A stretch of DNA of 64,000 bases from Lunularia cruciata (taxonomy: Eukaryota > Streptophyta > Marchantiopsida > Lunulariales > Lunulariaceae). The position numbers and the translations under genes were made by a program. The stretch spans positions 57,802,841 to 57,866,840 of the forward strand of contig OX419762.1 of the NCBI GenBank assembly GCA_948567375.1, read 5' to 3'. Within the stretch, counting starts at the first letter, position 1. Each line of letters begins with the position of its first letter. Under the pieces are notes generated by a model, which did not search any database, was not told where the DNA came from, and saw only the letters and a list, made by a program, of their open reading frames with translations. This document shows, in pieces, positions 1-12,059 of this stretch.

Positions 1-873
1 CTCTAGAAGTAGTAACTACATCATTCCTACTCTCACAAAGTCTGGCAACCAATCAAAACATTGGAGTTGGATCCACTCCCAATGTAAACATGTCATTGGT
101 TGAGAATAAAGGAAGTACATAATCAACTGAGCTGCCCACAACATTATGCTACACTCAATTTGTGTAGTAGTTGGTGGTTGACTACTATCTAGTCCATCAT
201 GCACTCTCTCACCACCTACCACATCTACATTAGGACATTTAGGAGCTATGGATGTTATATATTGTACCTCAAAGAATATGAAAGACTCAAGAAGTTTGAT
301 CTTTTTACTAACCTCTCCTCTCTGTAGTTACCAACTCCATTGATGCTCCCCTAGGCTTTGAAGCATGTACTACATTCCTAGTCACTACGGCAAATGCATC
401 TACCTATGCTACTTTGCACATAAAGTCCAATACCTCTTTATTCTTAACATAAGAGGTGGAAACCTCAAAACTTGAATCTTATCTCCTTTGAGTTGTGGCC
501 ATGCTGGCCAATCTTTACTCCAACTACTCAATCCGAGTAGCTGTGATTATATAAAAAGCAATGGTAAGTATTGGGCTCTTACTAGGTATAGGACCTCTAC
601 CACCTTGTCCTCTATGACTTAGAGCTCCTCTACCATGTGCCATAGTAGCCCTACTACTTTGTAACTCCATGTGAAGGTCAAAGCATCAATCACAAATGTG
701 TGGCATTGGTCCCATTATCTTTGTGTTGGTTATGATGCACTAGAGATATCATGTCCATTTCCCTATGTGCACTCTCTCTTGTGATGAGATCCACCACAAG
801 TCTAATAAACAACACCACCACTCATTGGTTGCTATTGATCCAAAATTGAAGGTAAAAGTCTAACTGCACTAAA
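1..873. other. AT-rich stretch without a recognisable gene
   Basis: No reading frame here resembles a known host protein. On the minus strand a Gly/Arg-rich short peptide (around 590-645) and scattered open frames look like worn-out mobile-element coding sequence, but I cannot name the family. It leads directly into an LTR-like segment at about 874. Confidence 0.4.
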
Positions 874-1430
874 TATAATACAATTTGCTCGATAAAATAT
901 TTAGAAATAAAAATTAGCTTTGTAATATATTTAGGGATGTTATATATAATGGTTTAAGTGGATCAAATAGAGATGTCACCAAAAGAGTACTTTCACTAAT
1001 AGAGCAAAGGTCAAAAACACCCTAAAAACTTGAGCTAATTTTGGAAGCCTAAACAAATGAATTAGGCTTTGAAAAAATAGAATCTTCTAACCTCCAAGAA
1101 AAAATGGCATTGCTTTCTCCTCCCTTAGTTTTCTTATCAAGATCTCTCTAATGGTACCTTACCCATATTGTTCTGAGTTTCCTAAAAGAAGATTCTCTAA
1201 GGATTCCTTTTGGTCAAACTTGTTTGACCAACCAAATAGGACAAGGATTTACATGTTACCAATCCATGTCGCTAATCTAAGAGTGGAACCCATTGACACA
1301 TTACCAATCATGTATTTGATCCAAAGGTGTAACTCCTTTTAAGTGGATCTTCTTTGTTATATAATAAAGACAATGTGTTCCATTGGGGCATCAAAATATT
1401 GAGGAATGAAACTTTATGTTTCTCTTGTTT
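874..1430 (+). repeat. Degenerate LTR of family LTR-1 (Ty3/gypsy), plus orientation
   Basis: The segment aligns by eye along most of its length with the solo LTRs at 10020 and 60578: a start resembling TGTAATAC, the block around 'tcaccaaaag', the stretch 'ggcctaaa...gaattaggc', 'caatggtacc', 'ttgtttgaccaacca' and a TATA-like 'ttatataataaag' near 1360. It has a single copy of the 5' unit that is doubled in the younger-looking LTRs, and its ends are indistinct. Fossil, strongly diverged. Confidence 0.6.
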
Positions 1431-2911
1431 TTCTTTTATATTTCTTCTTGTATGTTTATCTTGGAGTTTCTTCTACCTTAGAACATTCCACTAGGCCCTC
1501 TCCTCACTCCATAAGATCTAGATTGTCCACTTTGCACTCGGAAGTCAAACACAATGTGGTGCACTATGCTGCACTCTGGAAGAAATAAAGAGTGTGCATG
1601 AGGTCTCCCTACCAAATCCACATGTCACCACTCTCTCCTCCACCATGTTGAGCTCAATATGCTTAACCAAACTAAAGATCATTGCCAAAGTAGGTGAGGT
1701 AACCTCTAACAACTTACCATCATAACTCTTTAGCTAGGATCCCATGCCAAGATTGGACTACTTGGGCCTCCATAACTCCTTGAGTGAAATTGATCAACCA
1801 TCTCATGAAAGTGTATGCTTTGCATAGGTTCTCTCTTGCCTTGTGTTGGAACTCATACAAGTTCTTCAACTTATCAGTTCGTACTCCTTGGTAGTTTTAC
1901 CTCAAACATAAGAAAAACTCTATTATGAGGTTAAAATCTGATACTACACCACCTCCTACAGTGTTACCTCCACTCTTAGTAGCACTATCTCTAACTAGTG
2001 CACCCCCACTAGTTACACTAATGCTACTAGAGCTAGAACTTGTGAAATAATATTAATCTACCCTAGAAATTGAGCTTGAAGTGATGGACATGTAATTTGG
2101 AGACCAAAATTTTCTTTATAGCTTTTACTCTCCTCCAAGTGAGTTCTCCTAAACTCATATAAGTCATCCATTGGTGGACCCTCCGAGTGCTAGAATAACA
2201 TATCTATACCATGAAGAGTGTGAACAAAGTTGGATTCAACATTTACTATGGATCACACCAACTATCAAACTTCTAGATGAAACCATTCAACTCAATGATA
2301 CTCATTTTACAAGAGTAGCACTTGGGCTTTTAGAGACCCCATAAATCTTATCCATGTCCTACCAAAACAAGGTGAACACACCAAGTGCACTCTCAAAGGA
2401 ATCAACTCTCATGTCTAACTCAAAACCAAAATCAATCTACTCTCTTACTGGGACTTGAAGTACTAGTTGATATCAAGTGCCACTCCATGTAAACCCACTA
2501 TGTATGATAAAAAAATATCCTCTAGAATCCATGGAGAAGTTATTCTTAACAATGTACCCAAACCTTAATTGTAACCACCAAGTAGTACCACCAAGAACCA
2601 TCCACTAATGTAACTCTAACTATGACAACTACACTAGGGGAAAGGACAATTTGCAATTGGCCATTACAAATTATACTCTCATAATCTATATGTCATCACT
2701 CCCTACCTCATAGGAGATAAATATAGAGAGTTTCATTGGTCATCACTCTAGCTTCACTATCAAGGGCAAACTAGAACACCGTTGCTCTAAATATCAAGGC
2801 ACCTCACACAAATAAGAAACATAGAATGGAGGAGGTCCAATCATAAGAAATTGTAACAATAGCATTCCATCTCACAAATCAAAACTAGATTGACTTTGCC
2901 ACCATTTGACA
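1431..2911. other. AT-rich interval, nothing recognised
   Basis: About 1.5 kb lying between two LTR-1 copies of opposite orientation (plus at 874-1430, minus at 2912-3516). Only short open frames occur, without recognisable domains. It may be worn mobile-element interior, but no motif proves it. Confidence 0.4.
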
Positions 2912-3516
2912 TGTGATATAATAAGAGTACCTATTTTAATGTTCCAAGGACAAGAGGACCTTCAAGAGAAAATGCAAAAAAAAAACACAAAGCTCCACAT
3001 CCAAAACTCCAATGCCCCATGGAGCACCTTGTATTTGTTATATAGCAAAGAGGATTCACTCAAAGAAAGCTCCACCCTTGGATTAGATACATGGATTGGT
3101 GACATGTTAGCAAGTTCTACCCTTAGATTAGTTCCATGCATGGGTGACATGTTGGTTTAGGTCCTATCTGGTTGGTCAAACAGACTTTGACATGAGGGAA
3201 TATTTAGAGAATCTTCTTGTAGGAATCTGAAAATTGCATAGATGAAGTAATATTGGAAAGCTCTTGTCAAGATAAATTGCCAACCTTTTCTATTTGCATG
3301 GAGAATATGTGCACATTTTTGTATACTAATTCATCCATTTAGGCCTCCAAAATTGACTTTGAAGTTCATACTATTTTTGGCTTCTATCTTATTAGTAGAA
3401 GTAATTTTTTGGTGATACCTCTATCTAATCTACTTAGTCCATCATATATAATATGTTCCAGATATTACAAAGGCAATTTTTAGCTCTAGATAATATGTCT
3501 AGCTATTGATTTTACA
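2912..3516 (-). repeat. 3' LTR of the Ty3/gypsy fossil
   Basis: Minus-orientation LTR-1 copy. On the plus strand its right end is 'ttttaca' at 3510-3516, followed by a pyrimidine-rich run that on the minus strand is the expected polypurine tract next to a 3' LTR. It shares the blocks 'ggttggtcaaac' and 'ggcctccaaaatt' with the 5' LTR but lacks the two tandem duplications seen there. The left end is approximate. Confidence 0.65.
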
Positions 3517-3619
3517 AACCTCTACTCTTTTAGGACATAATGTCCTCGTTGTGAAACTATTGCTCAAGATTTCATTAACATTGGTGCATGGATCAAGTGG
3601 ACTATTGGCTCCCTTTTTG

Positions 3620-5056
3620 CCTCATATAGTTGGTACACTTTCCATTATAAAAGATATTCTACATGCAAATGGCAAGTACCATAGATATGTTTTTGAGACT
3701 GCATTCAACTTCATATTCCTCCGTGCCATCAATGAGTGTTGGATAAGGTCAAATGTCTTGCATAAAAGGAAAGTGAGGAAATTGGGGATCATATATGTAT
3801 AGTAAGGAAACATGGAATATTGGATGATCTTCATATGTGGTGGTAGTTCAAGGTGATAGGCCATAGTGCTAATTTGATGAAGAATAGGAAAAGGCTCAAT
3901 AAAATGAGGTCTAAGGTTACCAAGGCAAATTAATGTGAGGTTGGCTGTTGATAGCCAGACTTGATCCCCAAAATTGAACTCCATGTGATGGCGGTGTGCA
4001 TTTGCATACTACTTTTGTTGACTTTGGATGATCTGCAACCTATGCTTGGCATGCTCCACACCCTATTGGATTTTAGAAACAAAATTGTTTGCAACATCAA
4101 CCTTGGTAGTCATCAGATGGATCTTCATCAAGCTTAAAGTTATAAAAAGATGCTCTCCATACATGATGAAGAATGGTGTGATCTATATGGATGCATTTGA
4201 TGAATTGTTGTAAATAAATTCCACCGGTGGAAGTAAGGTGTCCCACCTCTCTTGCTCATCTAAGGTGAAGCCTTGGAGCATACCTTCAATAGTGCAACTA
4301 GCCTACTTTTTTGTCCATTGGTTTGTGGATGGTAAGTTGTGGATATGACCAATTTGGTTTTGAAGAAACCAAAGAGTGTTCACCAAAACAAACTAGTGAA
4401 TTGAGTGTCTCTATCAATGAGGAGTACTCAAGACAAGCCATGGTGAGAAAAGGCTACATCTAAGTACAATTGAGCTTGTTGTGTAGCAATCACATCCTTA
4501 GTAATAGGCTGCACATGAATCATTCTGTTGATTGGTCAACAAAGACTATTGTGGAGTCAAACCTTGAGGTGGTCTTAGGCAATTTACAAATCAAATCCAA
4601 GCTTACATGTTCTCAATGTTGTGTAAGAGTGGGGAGGGATTGAAGGAGTCTTTTGGGAGCTTGATTAGAAACTTAATTCTGTTGACAAAGTAGGCAGCTC
4701 CAAACATATTCTATCACATTGTTGCTCATCTTGGGCCAATAATAATGGTGTTTGACTGCATCCAGGGTCTTGTCCACTCCAATATAAATTGCAATTGCAC
4801 AATCATGACATTTTGCTAGGATGGTAATTCTTATGTTTATGGCATAACCTTCCATAACAAAAAGTGAGTCCTTGGTGCTGGTGATGCCTTTGGATAATTG
4901 AGCTCTTGCAATTTGTGGACCAGTTTTTGTAGTAGCAAGCATTGTTGGCCAGAATTCAAGGTTCATTTTGACCTCTACCACCAGATTGTTTGCCATTGAC
5001 ATTTGAGTGAATGCATCTACAAGTTGCTTCTTGCCTTCCTCATATGTGATTGACAT
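3620..5056 (-). mobile_element. Integrase region of the Ty3/gypsy fossil
   Basis: The minus-strand frame at 4673-5056 shows the integrase zinc-finger end: Gly-Val-Asp-Lys-Thr, then Tyr-Tyr-Trp-Pro, then a Cys-x2-Cys pair in 'SCLLCQQN'. The frame at 3622-3984 carries the C-terminal module ('LRPHFIEPFPILHQI', then 'YHLELPP'), typical of the GPY/F region of gypsy integrases. Broken; belongs to the element at 2912-9278. Confidence 0.75.
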
Positions 5057-5059
5057 GTT

Positions 5060-6797
5060 GAACTATTGTCTCCATTTTGATCACCAAATCTAGTGACAAA
5101 ATAGATCTTTTTGTGTCTTGAGGTAGACTAGAGGTTTGTGGTCTATCTTCACTACAAATGACTTCTCACCAAGATATTGTTCTGATGCTTTGTTGCAAGG
5201 ACAATGGCTAGCTTTTTCTTATTTGGTGGTATGATAGTTGCATTTTGTTGATAATAAATTTTGAGAGAAAGATACAATTGGGTGTCATCCGTCATGCCAT
5301 TCTTGTTATAGGACTGCTCTTATTGTTATGCTTGATGCATCTACATCAAACTTGATTGGACATTTTGGGTCATACCATTTCAAGATTGGTGCATGTAGTA
5401 ATACATCTTTCAAGTCCTGAAAGGCCAATTCTTGTATAGTTCCCCATATCCACTTCTTTCCCTTGTCTAGTAGTATTGTTAAATGTTATGTAACCTTGGA
5501 AAAGTTCTTGAAAAATTGACAATAGAACCCATCAATGCCAAGAAGCTCTTGAGTTGAGTCTAATCTTCTAGAGCACTTAATTTTTGAATGACCTCTATTT
5601 TATTTTTTAACACTTGGATACTTTTCTAAACTTACTCTATTCTCCAAGTAGTCTACTTTTGACTTGCCAAACTCACACTTAGAGATTTTGGTATACAATT
5701 GATTCTTTTGTAAAATCTGGAGGACTTGTGTTCATAAATATTGCTTGTGTTCCATCATCATCCTATTATAGACTAAGATTTTTTTTAGGAAGATGATAAT
5801 AGATTTATCCAAGTATGGACAAAATATATCATTCATCAAATTCATGAAAGTGGTTGGTGCATTGGTGAGGCTAAATGGCATCACCAAGTACTCAAAGTGG
5901 CCATACCTTGTTCAAAAAGTAATTTTGTGTATGTCTTCCTCTACAATCTGGATTTGGTTATAACCGCTCCATAAATCAAGTTTGGTGAAGTTTTTTGCCT
6001 TGTTGAGTTGATCAAATAGGTCATCTATGTAGGGTAAGGGTAATTTTTTTCATTATTTGTTGATTTACATCCCGATAGTCAATGCACATGGGCATTGTAC
6101 CTTCTTTCTTCTTTACAAACAAGACAATAGCTCCATATGCTGATACAATGGATTTGATAAACTCTTTTTGTAGCATATCCTCAATTTGAGCCTTACACTC
6201 CTCCAACTCATGAGATGATATAAAATATAAGGCCTTACAAGGAGGTGTCTTCCTTGGAAATTATCTCAATTTTATCATCTACTCTCCTTTTTGATCATAA
6301 TTGAGGGTAGATCATTGAAGAAGACATCTTAAAACTCGTTGACCACATCTTTCACTTTCTTAAGAATCTATCTATCAAGTTGTATAGTCTGTACCTCTCT
6401 TATTAGGCCCATGAAACATCTATCTATCTTATAGATACTTATTGACATAGAGATGCAATTCTTGTATGTGTGATCTTTTTTAAATCCCAATGATCTTCCA
6501 TTGGTGAGTTCTCATTACTTTCGTCCTTCAATCAACCATAGGGTTGTAAAGCTCTTTTCATAGTATGCCTAAGATTGTATCATAACCAGCTAATCATATC
6601 ACTTGTCACTCAATTGCTTCGTGATACTCTCCTACAATAAGTGTTACCTTTTCAAGTAACGATTCAATCCTCTTTTTTTGCCCATTAAGTAACTCTACTT
6701 TTTCATTCTCATCCTTCTCTAGATCCATCCCCAATGTTATTGCAACAAAGCAAGACAAGCAATTCTTTGATACTCCAGGATCTATCAATAATCTCAT
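5060..6797 (-). mobile_element. Protease, reverse transcriptase and RNase H region of the Ty3/gypsy fossil
   Basis: A retropepsin-like segment lies at 6606-6797 on the minus strand, where the usual Asp-Ser/Thr-Gly active site is only approximate ('LIDPGVS'). The start of reverse transcriptase is at 6021-6206 ('[12 protein letters not shown]', '[10 protein letters not shown]'), which matches the gypsy 'VRKKDG...CVDYRALN' region. Further RT and RNase H similarity continues to about 5060 in several frames. Broken. Confidence 0.7.
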
Positions 6798-7099
6798 CTA
6801 ATTGCCTTCTAGGACTCCATTCACAACAATCAATTTTGAGTTTGTCTTTCTTGATCTTTGCGTACTTGTACTCTTCTTCCTCTCACTTTTTTGCTTCTCC
6901 ATCAAGCCAATAAGGCCACAAGGTACATTTATTGGCAATATTTGTTTTCCAATGTGATTTTTGCATCTACTTCTTCAATTTGTCTCTCCATGTTATTCAA
7001 AGATTGCTTGTATGGAGGTACCTGGAGATGAGCACAACAATTGATGGCTATGGGCCCAACTCAATCATAATTGTAATAGAAATCTTGTTCTACTTGAGT

Positions 7100-8100
7100 C
7101 CCTTCTCCTTGTGGGACTCCATCCCTCCTTTCTCCCCCCGCTCTCATTCTCCTTGGAGCGGTCGTGCTCCTCGGGCTTGAAAACAAATGTTGCCCAATTC
7201 CATAAGAATTGGTCCACCAAAATTATGTATTTCAACCCAATATTGAGTTAAGACCATCCCTTCACCTCCTCCAAGCACCCTTGTTACTCTTTGAGTGCAA
7301 GCAATGACTTCAAAAATAATATGAGGATTTCATACCATTATTTCTTGGCAAATTTGTTCTTTTAACCCTTGTTTGAAATTATCCAGAGCTTTTGTGTACT
7401 CATGTTGGTTATTGCAACTTGTTGATCAAGAAATCTCTCCATGTACTCTTGTATGTTGTTCTTTTGCTTCAACCTTCATAGTCCGGTTTGGACCATCTGC
7501 ACAAAGTTCATGGATTGGAAGTTCTTTAGCAGCCTTTCTTGCATTGCGGTCCAAGTGACCTCTTCCTTGTACCAACATTGCTCATTCCTAAGCATCATAC
7601 TATGTGAAGGCTTTATCAATCAAATACCTACATGCAAATATGCTTGTGGAATGATCGATGATCTCCATCATGAATAATTGGAAGTATTGATTCATTCTTA
7701 AAATCCAATTCTCCACTATTCCCATTGAATGTTGCCCCTTGTAAGGCTTGATATTGCATGTCTTCTTCATTTGTAGCAACAATGTGGTTTCATTGTTAAC
7801 CGAGGTTGGTGTCATTGGCATTAGTGACTCTCCAAGTACTTTAGTTGTTGGTATTTGGTTCCCCTTCTTGCATTGCTTGATCATTCTTGAAGGTGTGTAA
7901 TTGCAATGCCTCCATGGTCACTTGATCTCCCAGAACTTGTTCAACATCTTATGCATTCCTTACATCAAATCTTGTAGTTGCAGTTCCATGATTCCTACAC
8001 ACAATAGCGCTCAAATGCTTCTTCTTACTTGAAAAGAGAGATTATATGATCACTTAGGAGGGAGCACAAACTATTGGGACTACCATTGGGACTTAAGAGG
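7100..8100 (-). mobile_element. gag-like region of the Ty3/gypsy fossil
   Basis: The minus-strand frame at 7600-7884 includes 'KPYKGQ...VENWILRMNQYFQL', which resembles the retrotransposon gag core (usually '...F.G......W...ME.YF'). It lies between the primer-binding site and the protease segment, as expected. Broken. Confidence 0.6.
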
Positions 8101-8580
8101 CTATCACTTGTTGATAATATTTTACACCAAAACTACGGACTACAAAATCCCTAAACATCACTTTTTGTCTAATCACATAGGAAATTTCTACTTGAGTATT
8201 GACAGAGAAAGGATTTGATATATTCAAATCCATGACAATCAAATGAAGATTGTAAAATTCCCCTCTTTATCATAGATCATTATAGGTAGAATCACCGGGT
8301 TTGGTGAATTCATCACTTTATCCATGAACTCTGCTTTGAAATGATAAATGAACTATACTCTCCCTTATTCTTGTTAGATATACATACTCTTGATGTGGAA
8401 TGGATTCAAGAATAGAAAGTGGGGTGTAGGAAATTATCCTCTTGGAGCCTTTATTCCATCTCTCTCTAAAACACTCCTAATCTATTGATTTCACTATAGT
8501 TTCTCTTCTCAAAATTACTCAATCTCAATAGCCCATGTTCCTCCAAGAGAGGCAATGCACTCTCTTGGATTGAAACACTT

Positions 8581-8592
8581 GCTTTGATACCA
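8581..8592 (-). other. Primer-binding site (initiator tRNA-Met type)
   Basis: On the minus strand TGGTATCAAAGC sits one base after the 5' LTR end. It differs by one base from TGGTATCAGAGC, the standard initiator tRNA-Met primer site of plant LTR elements. It fixes the orientation and 5' end of the fossil. Confidence 0.75.
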
Positions 8593-8593
8593 T

Positions 8594-9278
8594 TGTAATA
8601 TTTTGAGGATAGGAAAACCCCAAGAGAATAACCAAAAGAAAAAACACAAAGCTTCACACTCAAAACTCCAATGCCCTAAAGGAGCAACACAAAGCTTCAC
8701 ACTCAAAACTCTGATGCCCTAAAAGAGCACCTTGTCTTTATTATATATCAAAGAAGCTTCTCTCAAACAAAGCTCCACCCTCGGATTAGATACATAGATT
8801 GGTGATATGTAAAGAAGCTCTACCCTTAGATTAGCTGTATGCATGGGTGACATGTCAGTTTAGGTCCTACCTTGGATTAGTTATATGCATGGATGACATG
8901 CTAGTTTAGGTCCTATCTGGTTGGTCAAACAAGCTTTGATTGGAAGGAATTTTTAGAAGATCTTCTTATAAAAATCTCAAAATTATATGGGTGAGGTACC
9001 ATTGGAAAGTTCTTGCCAAGACAAATAAGGGGGAGGGAAGGCTAGGCTTTTGAATCTAAAATGGGAAAATGTGCATATTTTTGTGGCCTAATTCATCTAT
9101 TTAGGCCTCCAAAATTAGCTTTGAAGTTTTCAAACTACTTTTGGTTTCTACTCTATTAGTAAAAGTACTCTTTTGGTGATAATTTTCTGATCTATTTACT
9201 CCATCATATATAATATCTTTTCATATGCTACTAAATCCGTTTGACCTTTAGATATCGTATCTAGCTATTTGTATTACA
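8594..9278 (-). repeat. 5' LTR of the Ty3/gypsy fossil
   Basis: About 685 bp, bounded by TGTAATA (plus strand, 8594) and 'gtattaca' (ending 9278). It contains a tandem duplication of about 43 bp around 8645-8730 ('cacaaagcttcacactcaaa' twice) and another of about 45 bp around 8840-8920 ('tcagtttaggtcctac' / 'ctagtttaggtcctat'), both absent from the 3' LTR. A TATA-like 'attatatat' on the minus-strand promoter side lies near 8740. Confidence 0.7.
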
Positions 9279-9384
9279 CTTATCTACTCTTACGCTACCA
9301 AGATCATCAAGGATAGGATCAAACGTCCTTTCCTGGCTAAAGCTTCATGAGTATATGTATCAACCTACCAATCACAAGTGCAGC

Positions 9385-9460
9385 AAGTGAGGGTGGACTA
9401 ATTGGCTAGGGTATTAATCTAGGAAGTAGAGATTTGGGGTTCAAACCTGTTGCACGTAAT
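9385..9460 (+). repeat. tRNA-like head of a possible SINE
   Basis: An A-box-like TGGACTAATTGG (9394-9405) and a B-box-like GGTTCAAACC (9438-9447) are 32 bp apart, the spacing of an internal RNA polymerase III promoter. The sequence does not fold into a good tRNA cloverleaf (weak T and acceptor stems), so a functional tRNA is unlikely and a tRNA-derived SINE or a chance match is left. No tail or target duplication was found. Confidence 0.3.
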
Positions 9461-9579
9461 CTTCAAAGGTGTGCAGATTTTGCCAAATATAATAAAAACT
9501 CAACTAAATTTTCTAGCCTCATGGCAACAAGTTGGTCCTTCTAGACCTTCATAGACTCTTAAGCCTACCACCTTATGCC

Positions 9580-10005
9580 TTGAAGCCTCAAAATGCTCAA
9601 ATGATGTTTTTTTTCTTGCCAAATCAAACCCTCTTCAAATTGGGTTAACCTCTACCAACTCAAGTACTAACTAGGGCAAGCCACCACCAAATTTGACCCA
9701 ACTTGTGCAACCTCCAATTCTAGATAGCCTTTCATGACTCAACCTCTAAATTTGGATATCTTTACTAAGAACTTTGAAGCCTCTAAATGCCCAAATGAGG
9801 TCTTTCTTCTTGCCAAATCAAACCCTCTCCACACCAAGTTAACCTCCACCAACTCAAGCACCAATTAGGGCAAGTTGCTAATCTGTCAGACCTCCAAAGC
9901 CTCTAAATGACCAAATAAGGCCTTTCTTCTTGCCAAATCAAACCCTTTCCAATTCAAGTTAGCCTCCACCAACTAGGGCAAGCCACGACACAACTTGTGT
10001 AACCT
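9580..10005. repeat. Degenerate tandem repeat, three units
   Basis: Units begin near 9580, 9772 and 9891, each with 'gaagcctc.aaatg..caaat' or 'aaagcctctaaatgaccaaat', then 'ttcttgccaaatcaaaccct', then 'gttaacctccaccaactcaag' and 'agggcaag'. The first unit is longer (about 190 bp) than the others (about 115 bp). No coding potential. Confidence 0.6.
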
Positions 10006-10019
10006 TTAACTTTGGATGG

Positions 10020-10782
10020 TGTAATACCAAGAGTTAGCCATATGATCTAGATGTGAAATTTGGTTTGGTAATATCTGGGATGATATTTTACATGATGGTC
10101 AAAATAGATCAAGTAGAAATATCACTAAAAGGGTGCTTTTGATAATAGGGCAAAAACAAAAATAGACTTGAAAATGTTAGAACCAATAGCTAGATATACG
10201 ATTTAAAGGTGAGAATTGGTTTGGTAACATCTAGAAGAATGTTACACATGATGGACTGAATAGATTAGAAATAGTTATCATCAAAAGGGGACTTCTACTA
10301 ATAGAGTAGGAATCAAAATATGCCTAAAATCTTTGAAGGCAATTTTGAAGGCCTAAACGGATGAATTAGACCTCAAAAATATGCAAAACCCCCACCCCTC
10401 TCCCAACATTGGGAAGGTTGGCCTTACCTCCCTACCTGATTTGTCTCGTCAAGAGCTTTCCAATGGTACCTCACCCACATGATTCCAAGATTCCTACAAG
10501 AAGATTCCCTCAAAGATTCCCTCTGATCAAAGCTTGTTTGACTAACCAGATAGGACCAGGACCAACATGTCACCCATTCAAGTAAGTAATCCAAGGGTAG
10601 GGCTTGCTGAAATTTCACCTATCAATGTGCCTAATCCTAGGGTGGAGCTTCCTTGGAGGAGATCCTTTTTGTCTACATAATAAAGAGAAAGTGCTTCCTT
10701 GGGGCATCGTAGGTTTGAGTGTGAAGTCGTGTGTTTCTCATGGTGTGCTTCTTCTCAGATCTCATATCCTCAAAGGATTACA
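10020..10782 (+). repeat. Solo LTR of family LTR-1 with target duplication GATGG
   Basis: 763 bp from TGTAATAC to 'ggattaca', flanked by GATGG at 10015-10019 and GATGG at 10783-10787. A perfect 5-bp duplication with no internal region is the product of LTR-LTR recombination. The first ~330 bp consist of two diverged ~170 bp units, each with '...agctag...ggtttggtaa.atct...', a duplication missing from the LTRs of the fossil at 2912-9278. TATA-like 'ctacataataaag' lies near 10675. Confidence 0.85.
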
Positions 10783-10867
10783 GATGGCTTTTGCCAACTT
10801 GACCTCCAAATTTTGTCACCTATTTTAATTTTTCAAACCTCTATTATAGTTGGTTGACCTCCAAATC

Positions 10868-11283
10868 TGTAACAATATGGAATTTAGCGATATCATTAGT
10901 ACGGCTAACAAAGTAAAGAATAAGCCAAATTAGCTCAGAATATTCAAGAAGCATCTAGGAAACTTCTTGGGAAGCTTCTCGACTAGCTTAACTTGCACCC
11001 CAATCAGGTAGTTTCTAGAAGGAAACTTCTAGAAGCTTCCAACTAGCTTAGCTTGCACGTCAAGTAAACAACTTCTAGAAGAAAGTTTCTTGAGAAGCTT
11101 CCTGATTAACTTGGCTTGCACTCTACGAAAGCGGCTTCTTGAGAAGCTTCTCAAGGGCCTTGTATGCTATCTATAAATACCAAAGCCAAAGCTCATGCTA
11201 GGCAGTTGGAGTTTTCTCATATTCAAGTGTCACAATGTGAGTTTCCAGTCTCCTATTTCTCTCCTCGTGCTTGGTCTTTTACT
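10868..11283 (+). repeat. LTR of a second family (LTR-2), plus orientation
   Basis: It starts with TGTAACAATATGG and is the reverse complement of the copies at 60559-61816 and 62790-63284. The body is made of tandem units around 'agaagcttc...ctagcttagcttgca'. A TATA-like 'ctataaatacc' near 11170 is followed by 'aaagctcatgctaggca', shared by all copies. The right end is approximate and no matching target duplication is visible. Fossil. Confidence 0.65.
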
Positions 11284-12059
11284 AATTGCCAAATTGGCCA
11301 AAAAATTCATTGCTTATTGTCAAATCATGCCAAATTGAGTGGATGGAGACCTCCAAATCCCTAATTGAAGGGGATAGGTTCTCAAATCCACCTCCAAATT
11401 TGAAAATTACCACTCTCAATTGCCAATTTGACCTCAATCTTCACCAAAATGTTGGCAGTGCTTTCCCACAACATTTGCCTCACTATCAAATCTAAAACAA
11501 ATAACACAAAACTTTTTGCACATGATCACTCTCAAGGAAATCTAGGATCATGATCAAAGTACCAACAATCTGCCAAGCTTGGAGATACCACCAACGCTCT
11601 CAATTCATACATCCAATCTCCCTTTGACTCTCACTTCTACAATGTAATCAATTTTCTCTTCCACTTGAATCACACTCAAATTGGATCTAAACTTGATCCT
11701 CCATTCAACAATCTGCCAACAATTATTGTCAAGCTATACCCACTCTAGCTAAAAGACTCCATGTAATGTTTACCATCCTTTGTTTACCATAACTAAGAAC
11801 TCAAAGATTAAATATCATAGAAGTGAGCTCTTTGGTGCTGCATTTTAAAGGTGTACATTGCCGACCTGGATCTCCGAACCTAATGGTGCCATTGATGGCA
11901 CATCTAATAGTGCAAGTGATGATGGGTCCAATCTTGTAATTAGTAGCCCTAATATGAAATATAGCCATCACTAAGTAATCAATGAGCAATTACTAATATA
12001 ACTCTGACCACCAAGACTATCACTCTAACGTCTGAGCAAACTAACTTTGGTACTACAAA
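11284..12059. other. Interval without recognised features
   Basis: AT-rich, pyrimidine-rich on the plus strand, with only short frames. No primer site follows the LTR-2 copy, so I cannot assign this interval to its interior. Confidence 0.4.

Larger units (their letters stand above)
2912..9278 (-). mobile_element. Ty3/gypsy LTR retrotransposon fossil (LTR-1 family)
   Basis: Read on the minus strand the parts come in Ty3/gypsy order: 5' LTR (8594-9278), primer-binding site complementary to initiator tRNA-Met (8581-8592), gag-like region (about 8100-7100), aspartic protease-like segment (about 6800-6600), reverse transcriptase (about 6210-5500), RNase H region (about 5400-5060), integrase with an HHCC zinc finger and a GPY/F-like C-terminal module (about 5056-3620), and 3' LTR (2912-3516). 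The order protease-RT-RNase H-integrase separates it from copia elements. I see no clear chromodomain. The coding region is broken many times over and the two LTRs differ by roughly 15% plus indels, so this is an old, dead copy. The exact outer ends and target duplication are not clear. Confidence 0.8.

Noticed and set aside
9385-9460. Functional tRNA gene
   Set aside because: A and B boxes are approximate and the arms do not pair well; at most a tRNA-derived SINE head.
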